A stretch of DNA of 64,000 nucleotides from Siphonodentalium dalli (lineage: Eukaryota; Mollusca; Scaphopoda; Gadilida; Siphonodentaliidae). The stretch spans positions 144,850,351 through 144,914,350 of the forward strand of contig CP136062.1 in the NCBI GenBank assembly GCA_032622095.1, read 5' to 3'. Below the pieces are notes generated by a model. That model did no database searches. It saw only the letters and a program-made list of their open reading frames with translations, and was not told the origin of the DNA. Positions 1 through 11,400 of this stretch are shown here, piece by piece. The position numbers and the translations under genes are program-made. Each line of letters opens with the position of its first letter. The first letter of the stretch is position 1.

Positions 1-35
1 GTTGCAATTAATCGATTCTGATAACTAAAGCATAT

Positions 36-97
36 TTTGAAGAAATGTTGTGTCTTGATCCTATGTGGACAACCTGATCGGATTGAGTACCTTCAAA
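36..97 (+). repeat. upstream direct repeat, copy 1
   Basis: Starts TTTGAAGAAATGTTGT and ends with GATCGGATTGAGTACCTTC. The same two blocks, in the same order and spacing, recur at 1955-2025, about 260 bases before the PDXK-like start codon. Function unknown; it could be a dispersed repeat or a duplicated upstream regulatory block. Confidence 0.6.
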
Positions 98-1954
98 TTT
101 TTTCAATATTCCTTGACTTTTCAACTTCAGCATACTTGAGGGCAGGGGTGGCCAGGGGACATTTCTAAAGTTCTGGGAATGGAATAATTTGGTAGGCGCA
201 ATGTTAATATCCATTATTGCAACAAATAATTTTTTTTATATAAATGTACTAGTACATGCACACCTAGCTATACACTGCTACACAACGTACTCACAAGGGG
301 TGGGTGTATATGGGATAACAAATTTAAAAAAAAAGGTCAGTGACCAAAATGTCCCCTGGTGGGAGGTAATGGGAGGGAGTTGGAAATTAGGTTTGCAAAA
401 AAAAAAAAAATTGGTGTTATGCAACACAGTAGGCCTGCTATCGCGTCCATAATTCATAAATCGATCACCATAATCGTTCGTTAATATAACATTCAATGTT
501 TTATCAAATAAATAATAATAATAAATTGTATCAGTAAAGTACATCCTAGTTAACTTTGGATCACAGCCAAAGCGTAATCCCTTCACACCTCCTACAGTCC
601 CTCCTCAATTATTATGATTTTAGGCGCTGGGTTGTACCTGGGCGGGTTCGCCAGGGCTGAAATAGGAAGGTTAATTCATGTGTGAATAGGCTTGTTCCCA
701 GAAGGAAATAATATGGACCATTAACATTTGGATTACATACCTCTTGCTGTATGGTCCTTATTGTGGTAATCACCAACCATTCGGTTTGAACACTCAACAA
801 TTAGGATTCTCTGCTTACCAAATAAATGGACATAAACTATTTAAATGCGCTAGGTAGTAATGATCGGAAATTTGTGAGATAATTATCGGAAAATAGTATA
901 GCACTAGTAGCAGGGTGCAGTAAACTGAATGACCAAACTTAAAAAAAAGATCCGGAGATGATTAACAAAATTTAAAAAAAAATGTTTATCGACGAAAAAG
1001 GTTATAATCAATAAAATTATTTTGGGCGCAGTGTTTTAGATTGGGGCGGGCGGGTACCGGAAACACACATTGAATTTATTTTGGCCTGAACTTGTCTTAA
1101 GGCATTTAACTTTTAAGCTTTAACTTTAGTTTAACTTTAAGGTAGCAACAACAACAATTTAACTGTTGCTATATATGGTATTTGATCATATTTGAAAAAG
1201 AAGTCCCCCCTCAATTCAGGCAGTTTAAAAACAATGAATCATGTGTTATGGTCCAGCTCTCCGGTACAGAGAAGTGTTCAGTATTTATTTAAAATTACAA
1301 GGAAGAAAAGGTTTTGAACTTTTGTTCTCTGGACAATATGACTCATTATTATTATATTAACTGAATATTATTATGTGAAACTATTTTAATATATCATTGG
1401 CATCAACAGATCAATAACCAAGAAAATCATGGCTCAGTTGTCCGGAAATATTTAGCATACGTCGCAACGTTATCAACAATAACAATTTACATTCATTTCC
1501 TGATTACGTAGAAATTAGATGACTGGTTTAGCGGTTTTGCGGGTTGACCTATTTTTTCGGCGCGTTATAAAAATATGTTGTCCACGACAGAATTTGACGA
1601 AACTCACCATGAATATACTAGACTAACATATTTTGACTTTAATTTATGTTTGGTCGACTTTGAAATAATATTTCTTGCGATTGCAGCTCGCTGAAGTTGT
1701 CAAATTTTCGATTTTGTTTGTACTTACCGCGTACTTTGACCTTGCGAGAAAAAAATCGAAAGCGAGGCTACAAATGATGATGCAATATTTATAAATAGGA
1801 TAAACTGGAATTTCCGATGAGACAATACACACGACAACAATTTCGCAGACTACAACTGACAAAATAAAAAAGGCAAAAGCGCGTCACACAAAAAGCGCCA
1901 AAATTGGCAACGTCATTACGTTCATTCTGTCACGTACCTACAACAAATGCGTAA

Positions 1955-2025
1955 TTTGAAGAAATGTTGTTGCTGTTGTAACTGGATGATATGGGGACCG
2001 TCTGATCGGATTGAGTACCTTTAAA
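1955..2025 (+). repeat. upstream direct repeat, copy 2
   Basis: Partner of the block at 36-97. It shares TTTGAAGAAATGTTGT and a near-identical CTGATCGGATTGAGTACCTT, with a less conserved middle. Its position 260 bases upstream of the start codon of copy A makes a promoter-linked role possible, but the sequence alone does not show one. Confidence 0.6.
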
Positions 2026-2283
2026 CTGCATTCGAAAAATCTGTTGAACTGTACCCGATATGGCGGTTAGTCACGCGTGGATAAAAGTTTTCTCGAATGA
2101 CCGCGGTGTCCAGTATGCATATCATTGGCACGCATCATGCTGTTGTTCTATATTGTAACCCATAGAACCAATACTAATTCCATCAACATTATTCGTAAGT
2201 GTTCCAAGGTACGTGTGTGTCTGGCGTTCGGCTGAATATTCTACAAGCCTCGCATTGAGAAGTGTACCTGCAGCGTATTCACC

Positions 2284-2428
2284 ATGTCGCTTTCGGAGAA
2301 GAACGTACTGTACACACATGGCCACACGGTAATAGGGAACACGTGCGACAAACTAGCGGTTTTCGCTTTTAAGGTAAATAATATGGTGAGTGCAGTGCAG
2401 TTGGTGGAGCAAAACAACGTTTTTAAAT
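2284..2428 (+). CDS. PDXK: copy A exon 1
   Basis: Encodes residues 1-48 plus one base of codon 49. NVLYTHGH aligns with the first beta strand of pyridoxal kinases, and VSAVQLVEQNN with the second (the IDAVNSVQFSNHT region). The donor is a consensus GTAAGT at 2429. An earlier GTAAAT at 2374 is in phase 0 but would cut away the second strand, so I read through it. Confidence 0.85.
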
Positions 2429-5400
2429 GTAAGTACCGTCATTTTCGGAAATTGCAAATGAAATTTATGTGACCTGAGTTCCAACTTGTATTAAATGACA
2501 GTAAAGCGCCAACCCCGAAGGTATATCTTGATTCCTGCCAGATAAAAATGTGATTCACATTTGTCCGTTTTGCTCGAAAATTTCAGAATTCAGTTCCATG
2601 CACGTTGTCCAATGGTATCCTTACGGGTGCTGTTGTGTCATCTCCTCTTCGGTGATCGCACGAACTCAGTTACAATTTGTTTGATCTTTTGGAAGTTCAC
2701 ACACTTGGAACAAAATAGAACCGATTTACACTCAGTTGCTACAACGGGACACTGTTTGATAGTAGTATACAGTTCGGAGATGTTCCACGTACATGTATTG
2801 GTGTTAAGACATTTCCGTTGCATGGAGCAAATGTGGTCCATATTATAAGCCGCTACATCATATCGGACAAAATATAACTGAAATATATTTCCCGCTGTAC
2901 AGATACTTCGCGTGTTGTTCGTGTACATATAGTTCGTGTTTTTCTTCACTTTTACCACTTTATCGCTAAAATGAGGCGCAGCAGACGGACAATTAAAAAA
3001 CCGGATCGTTACATTCCAATTTCTCGACCCATGCAGGTAAGAATTTATAAGTTAATACGGACATATACAGCGATGTTGATAATGATCATCTTAAAGATCT
3101 TAAGTTACCTAGTTCGCTTTAACCCGGCTTATGGATTACATATGCATAACTCGAGTGGATGGTTCCCGTATGATCCAGTTACAGCAACAACATGGAATTG
3201 CGCAGAAAGCCGTTTAATTTACCGAAATTAGTGTATTACCAATAAATACTCATAATAATACCAACCGAATTTGCCGAACAAGATCAAAACAACGGGTTTT
3301 CTTGGCGATGAGCGAGTGCTGTTTACTTCCATATATGGTGATTCATAGTTCAAATTGGAATTCCCCAACAAGTGTTGCCATGAATGTAAATCATGATTTG
3401 ACCAGCGAAGCAAAGACAGTTCAACTCCAAGACACCTGTGCTGGTGAATTTTATCCCCCCTGAGTGATCACAAGACCATATGAACAATATTTTATGTTAA
3501 TACATTGAGTGAAAAATGTTGAGAATTCAATAAAATATTGATTGGACAATTCGACAAAGATTTTTTATTTTCTCATTCTCATCTTAAAATCGTCAAACTA
3601 CAATTTATCTCTGTTTAATCAAACTGTCTATGTCTATACATTATTGATATAAGTCAAATTGTCAATTTTCAAGTTAAATACTTAACTCTATTTTATTCTC
3701 ATTATTAATGTAAGTTCATATGGGGAAGTATATTGCTGCTAGTTGACTCAGTTTAGTAAAAGTCTGTGTGTCAGATCCTGTATTACTGCATTGGTTATTT
3801 GTTTTATTTCACAAAGCCACTCGAAATTCCTGTCATCTACATGTAGCTCTTCTGTTTTAATCGTTTCTCATCGTGATACTCTCATATAGAGCTCGCGCCA
3901 TTGCCTTATAGATACGAAGGGCGTGGGCCTTACATTATACTTACATAACTGAGTTGAAGAATCCATGTTGTGTGGAAAGGTTAAGAAGTTCTCATTTTGT
4001 CCAGTAATTTCAGCCGTAACACGTGGAGTAGGCTTTAGAACTAACGAACAGATGAAAAGGCACAAAAAATGCGTACTTAAAAAACGGCTATCAACTTTAT
4101 GTTTCAAAGCCGACCATGTGCTAGTTTTATTCCAAAGTTTCATATGGATAAATAATCACAAATACAGATCATTCAGTTAATATTCAGATGAACTGTATCT
4201 GTAAGTTCTAATTTAGTCATATGAGTGGAACTCATACACCATCTAATCACTTCGAAAAGACAAAACAAAACAAATTTCCACAGGAAGCAGGAATATATCT
4301 TGTAATTATGGAATGTGATTCTATGTGTAATCATTGTTTCATAGTCATCTTGTTGATGACTTCGTTTTCGTGCGAAAATTGCTGAATATTTTAACACTGG
4401 ATCAGTTTGAAATTCGCAAGATTAAGTCCAAGTAATTTATGCCTTTTACATGTCCTCCTTGTGTTGTGTGTGTTATGCTTCGACGTCGTTCTTTTTCAGT
4501 TGTTCGGTGCTGATGTTTCCCATATCTGCTCAGTTCAATTATCGAACTCGACAGGTGAGTGAGGATACACGTTAGCAGGGGCTGTTGTGTTAACATTGCT
4601 AAATGCAAAAAAACCCTAACTAAATATTTTAATACGTGGTTCGAGGTAGGAAAATGTGTCTGCATATTTTCAAATCAACATATTTATCACAGAATAATTA
4701 GGAAACATTTAACCAATAAAATTAAACCCCGTTCTTATCTGTTACATCAATTATGAGTGTGACAAACCCCTGTTAGTGAAAAGAGAACAATGTATGCATC
4801 GCCAGGTGGGACACTCACGATTGTACTACACATGTACACTCATCACAGCTGCATTGCTATTGAGTTGGCTGATTGTTTACTTAACCCTTTACCCAACAGA
4901 ACGGCCCTGTGCCAATGCATTCTCTTATATATGCGAGTCGACCATAGGTCGCCTCGCATATATAAGAGAATGCATTGGCTTAACACATTAAAAATTAAAA
5001 AATTGTTAAAGAATGTAAGACAAAATGGTAAAAAGTGTTAAAAAAAGATTTTTTGTTAGGCCAATGCATTCTCTTATATATGCGAGGCGACCTATGGTCG
5101 ACTCGCATATATAAGAGAATGCATTGACACAGGGCATAACTGTAACTATCACAATGTGGTCAATGAGCCGGTTCCAATGATATCCATATTTGTATGGTTC
5201 TATTGAGACAGACCGAAGATATTTTAGGCTGTTGAAGCTTTATTTGGCCGGTTTTGGCCGGTTTGTTGGGTAAAGGGTTAACTTCATGCATAAATTCACA
5301 TCATTGTTTTGCATAGGCAATGGTAATGATCTTTTTGAGTTTTTATTCCACTTTCAACACTATTACATATACTTCAGGTAGTGGCTATCGATGGCTTATT

Positions 5401-8400
5401 ATTTCCATTCTTATTACTGCTAGTCGATGTTAACGTTCAAGATATGACGCATGATGGATTGGATGATTGATTGGGTTTAACGTCGTGCCAGCCACTATAC
5501 CAAGTCACGACTAATACCATAATCTGGTAGCCAAAAACTATCACAGAGAAGCAACAGTTAAAAAGATGAGACCAAAAACAATGAGATATGTACAAATAAA
5601 AGCACCTAAGAGGAAATGTTTCCGCTTGGAGTCAAAAATATAAATCCAAGGACTGACTTGTGTGCAACCTAAATATAAAACACATAGAATTAGTACAAGA
5701 ATACAGACTGAATACATAATCAATAACGAGCAAATAATAAAATACAATTGACCAAGCCTTCACATCAATATATGTAAGATAGTTTCCAGCGTCGGATTTT
5801 GCATTGCCAAGATATTTATAATTGATGACTCTGCGCTGAGCCTTTATCAATGCGTCGCGTTGACGGTTGGATGGATGACACAGAATGTCATATTTGACCA
5901 ACTGGCAACTTCAACCCACAAATTATGTTTGTTGTCTACTCAAGAATCGCGTCATAGTTTGTAAACTCAAATATCAACCTGTTTCTGAGAGATAAAACGT
6001 TTTTGCGATTTTCGTTTTTTTAACATGGGTAGATTTTGTTGTGGCAACTGGCTCCATTTGAGCAGATTTTTTTGCAGCAACTGTCTCAACTTCAGTAGAC
6101 GTGTCCTTGGCCTGTGATACAGGTTCTGGAACAGAATCAATAAGTAGTTCTCAGCTTTAAATTTTGAATCTTGAATTCATGGGACATGAACGATCCATTG
6201 CAGGATGTGCATCTTGACAATTTAAAACAAATTTTGGTTTCGTACAATCCAGAACTAGAGGACCATGCACATATGATTGTTTACTTTTACACTTTTCCTG
6301 GTCGTGACCATATCCACACCATACATTTAAAACATCGTGACCTATAGTTAAATATGTCTTCATATATCTAACGTTCATTGTCGAAAAATATCCTTAATGG
6401 CAAAATGCATGGCAGCCAATTGTTTTGTATAGTGTTCCGTGAATTAACCGCTTATGAATAATCATAAACATATATGTGACCCGCCATATCAAATCCAGTC
6501 GTAAGTCGGGATTTTTACCCTGTGCTAATGCATTCTCTTATATATGCGAGTCGACCATAGGTCGCCTCGCATATGTAAGAGAATGCATTGGCCTAACAAT
6601 TTTTTACAATTTTAATAATTTGTTCTTGTATTCTTTAACAATTTTATAATTTCACCCATACAGAGCCCCAGACACACATGAGCAGACGACACTCTTTATA
6701 TATGCTTCTATATATGTGTGGGGCTCCCTGCAGGGTAATGGATGTTTTTTATTTTATGTCATAAAAATTGTAAGAAACATTTATTTAAAAAAAATGATAA
6801 AAAATTGTTAGTCCAATGCATTCTCTTATATATGCGAGGCGAGCTATGGTCGACTCGCATATATAAGAGAATGCATTGGCACAGGGTAAAAAAAATCCCG
6901 ACTTACGACTGGATTTGATATGGCGGGTCACATATTGTTAAAACCTTACTTTTCAAAAGTAGAATTCCTACATGTTTGTTTTTGTCATCATACGGTATGT
7001 ATGATCTGAGGCTTCAAACTGTCACGTAGCAGTTTATCACTGTTTTATTTGTTCATTACTTTTTAATTGTTTATATGACATACTTTTATGTGAGCACTGT
7101 ATGTCTAAACAAAATCATTGAGGTCATAGAATGTATCGCATCAGAAGGAAGAAAGGGTCCATTATCTCTTCTGCATGGAACAGTAATGAAGTTCCGTGTA
7201 GGAAGTCCTTTCCGTATATCGTAAACAATAAAAAGCGTTTCTTCTATATTTGTGTGCGATATGTCGATCACAGGTGACTTCGACCAGTCTCTTGAGAGTA
7301 AGTAAAGCCTGTATGTTAATGTGTGATCTATTTTGATAACCGGATCGTGACGAATGTAAAATATTAAAGATGCCCTGTCAGATTTGAAACATTCAAATCA
7401 CGACATGTAGTTATGCACGTTTTCCCTACCAGAAAACAATTAGATGGGACACATTAACACAGATAGGTTTTGATGACCAGATATCGACTTTCAAAAGTGA
7501 AATTTGTCAACATATAGCATAAATGACGATGATCGTCTCGTATAACGAGAGTCGTTGCTCCTGTCAACAAAAAGCGGTAAATGATACAGAATGTTTCCAA
7601 TTATATTTTGCGCTCGTTAATGGTGCTTTCTTTTGTGTAATTTCGCGATACTTGTGCCATACGAATGATGGCGGTTGCAATTATTTTAATTTTTTCTTGT
7701 ACGTAGTAAGCTGAAGATTAACATACAGATTATTTACTATTTTGATGTCAAATCAAGAGGGTATCTTTAATGTGACAAATTTGAGGTCTGACGATAAGAA
7801 TCCATTTTAGAAAAGACATCGCAAACGGAACCGAATCAATATGACCTTTTCGATCTTTCACAAAATGTAATTCGGCCATCATTGATTATTTATAATATAT
7901 AGGCTTTTCAATATTTCCATACAGGTGAATTGATTTTTGGCTCAGCATAATTTGTGACTATGCAAATTTGAGACAATTAACGCCAGTTTAAAAAAAACAC
8001 CACTTCCACCCACAAATATCATACTATATATAAATCGGTAGGACCCACCCAGGACCCAACAACACCATAGCGTTGTGTCAGTACCAAGTAACCAGGAGCG
8101 ATATTTTATTTCCTAATTCCAGATGAATTCGAGTACGAAGAGCTACTTAAGAAAGAAACGTCAGACGCAGGTGAGTTATATCGTATTATATATAGTCACA
8201 CCTTGCCATATTTTTTATGTAAAGAACAATCTCAGTTTCCAAATGCAATTACACAGATTACAGGCATCATTCTGAATCACAAACTTATAGATCGCCAAGG
8301 AATCGAGATTATTACTTATAATTGTATCTCTGTGAAACATATCAACTTGAAAATGCATCTTTATTTGGAACTTTCGTTTAATATTGGAAACTTTATAATG

Positions 8401-11400
8401 ACGTTGCCGCGAAGTCACGTGCTGTTGTGTCTGAAGAAATTCATATGCCCAACGTTCACTTCCGCCCTAATATATTATCATATCCAATATTCATTATCAT
8501 TATGGAAACCAATGGCGAAATGCTGTATAATTGGGTGTAATTACATGTACATTGTTAACGATACATATTTAAGTGGGAGGTCAGGCGGTCAATTTTGAAC
8601 GGGGATTTCCATGTATATCTCAGGAGAAAAGGGTAGCGATATATGTGAAGCAGTTGTCCGGGAACTAAAGCAGATACATTATTCATTATTTTCATACAAA
8701 ATTAACTCGCGGGTGGGCTAGGTACATTATTATTTGTGCTCTAAGTTAATTGAGAATGTTCTTCTGCAATTACAACAATCCATACATTTGAACAATCTGT
8801 ATAAAATTCTCAAATAAATAAACCAGCATTCTAATGGAACAAGTAAGTTGTAAGTCGACCCGACAGATAAATATGTATTGTTTTCAATACCGCATTAAGT
8901 CAAACTCAGAACAATTGGAACTCTGTAGCTTTTGCTCCGGAGAATTGAATGCAAATATCCATTCCAAATTGTTTACTTGACGACCCCACCACTTAAAGGT
9001 ACGGTTGTCCTTGGCGGTGGGTATCCTGTGAAAATATTTCCACCCGTCAAAAACCCCCACAAACAGAAAGAACATCAAAATGTAGACAGACTTTGTTCGT
9101 ATACAAATAAGAAATATCACGTAAACAGTATGTTATTGTCATATGTTTGACCATTGTTATGTAAACAAAAGCATGAAAAAGTTACTTTTCTGGTGTTTGT
9201 TTATATTATGATGGTAAACATAAAGAGCGTTCTTTCTTGGTGAATTCCTGATATGGAAGTAATAAAGAGCGTTTATGCCATTTGTGCGATTAGCCAGTAG
9301 CATTGTGCTGTCTTCTGTAACACAATCAGGCTCTTGCTTAGGTAAAATATAGTAGGTCTTTATGATAACATGCTGTTTACGCGATGGTCATGGTATATAT
9401 AAACGAAACTGTATGCGTTTTAATGTTTTTCTGTTTTACGGTGATTGGAACAAATTTGAATATTTTCGACAACTAAGGCCTCACGTGCCTTTAAGGATGT
9501 AATATGGCCGCTGGCAAAATTTTACTACTAAATCGATATTACTTTTTAAAGGTAATATACAAGTAGATACAACATAATACTTTTGGAACAATGCATGTGT
9601 TTTGGTGCTAGCGAGAACTGCACTGTCTTTTTGATATATAACTTCTTGGCATTTGATTCATAGTTTCTAAGATTTAGAGAAAAAGCGACTTGTATTAGTT
9701 TTCATTAACAAAATAGCAAATATTGCCGTTTTGTATTGGTAACTCTAATTTCTATGGCACATTTGAATATTAACAACTTTCAATGGAACAATATAGCGAT
9801 GATGAGTCCGGGTCTAAGGGACCCCGCATTCAACTCCACTCTCCAGACGCATCAATGATACAACCGTTCTTTATTTCTACCGATCGTATAATAAACAGAT
9901 AACGACAATGGCACGATTAATCTTCTGAAGGTAATGCTGAGGTCAGACACATACTGAATTACACAAGTATGTTAATACAATTGACTATTTTAGTTATTAG
10001 TTATGCCCCCGTGACACGAACTTGTGGGGGTATATTGGAATCAGAATGCCCGTCCGTCTGTCGATTCATGGACGCAATTTTTTCCGAGCTTGTAATCCTA
10101 CAGCTTGCGGTCATCTTGCTTACGCCTCGGATTATGAAGTCTGTCCGACTTTCTAGTGGAGTTATCCCCATTCTTCGTCTTAGCAATGTTTCCGCAACAT
10201 GCATGAGTTTGTCCGAGAATGTATTTGAAAAACAAATATGTTAACATTGCTACACTTATTGTAGTCTAATTGCACTGCGTGTGTATCCTTAGTCCCATCG
10301 TGACAGTCCTACCTCTAGTTAAATTTGACAGTGCCACATCCCTGTTTTTGTGGAATCATGCAAAAAAATTGCACAACCAATATGCACTCCTATAACAATA
10401 TTGCAGACAATGAAAAGTCTCCAAATAAAATTCGTTTTCCAACCTTTTGCGCCAATCGGTCTTACATAGCAATATCTAGACCAGTTGATTGTTTATTTAC
10501 TTCATTCACATCAACGGAGAAATATGGTATTGAATTAGTGGGACACTGAATAATCCCTCTGTTTATGAATTCGCAAAAATAGCAATATCCATATTAAATT
10601 ATTGTCGTTGGCTATATATGTGATAATTTATTTAATATATAGGATGTGTCTGACCTGATAATAGCAACCACTCTAATATCAAAGTAGGTTTTTGAAATGT
10701 GATATAGTTTATTTGAGACACCAGAACTATTCGTCGCCATCCATATTTCTCAGTCTTTCAGAAATAAATTAGAAGTTAAAACGTGTTCATCGTTTTTTTT
10801 TTTGCAGATCCCGACGCGAGCCCTATACTTATTATAAATCGCATGGACCTAAATGAAACTGACCGTTTATACAGATCGATGAAGCGGGCTGGGAGAAAAT
10901 ACGACCTCATCTATTGCGGTATAGTATACGTACAAGAAAACCATAGTCGGAAATGGTAACGCGCTCAAGATATTATATTATATACCCATGCTTGTAATTA
11001 TAGAATATAAAATATATTGGTTTCGCGAAAGACCAACTCAGAATTCCGTTAAAGTAACAATTACAACCAGCACCTAATTAACGAACTGGCGGCCGACTCG
11101 GCCGTCTCCTATCACAACCATCAGTGTGCTGCAGAACGAAACATATCTATAAAAGTTGAAATATAAGACTTAGGGTGGATACACACATGCATGTAATGTC
11201 TGTATGTAAAATACATGTATTTTACAAGGCCACACCAATAATTGACAAAATTAATCACCTGCGCGCAAGAGGTCAATTTCACCAGTGAGTAGTTATAAGC
11301 CATTATCAAACAAACTGCCATCAAGAAATTTCAGGCCAACCATAAACATGTCTTCTTCCATGGATGCCGAAATGGGTAATTCTTGTCTGATATATATTGC

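Larger units (their letters stand above)
1..2283. other. 5' flank of PDXK-like copy A
   Basis: No gene is recognisable here. The stretch is AT-rich, with short homopolymers and open frames no longer than about 100 codons that look random. The ~300 bases before the start codon hold no clear TATA box; a GATAAAAG at about 2081 is the nearest AT-rich candidate. The only internal structure I see is a ~65-base motif present at both ends of the block (see the repeat entries at 36 and 1955). Confidence 0.5.

Noticed and set aside
2374-2379. Earlier donor GTAAAT for exon 1
   Set aside because: Would remove the VSAVQLVEQNN strand that aligns with the family; the later GTAAGT gives the expected phase.
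4912-5126. Repeated palindromes considered as a CRISPR-like array
   Set aside because: Only two hairpins per element, eukaryotic context and transposon ends; not a CRISPR array.
8203-8598. 131-codon frame in intron 2
   Set aside because: Follows exon 2's donor directly, has no recognisable domain and no family match to pyridoxal kinase.
11347-11376. Possible alternative first exon (MSSSMDAEM before GGTAATTC)
   Set aside because: Weak donor, no promoter evidence, and would drop the N-terminal third of the fold.
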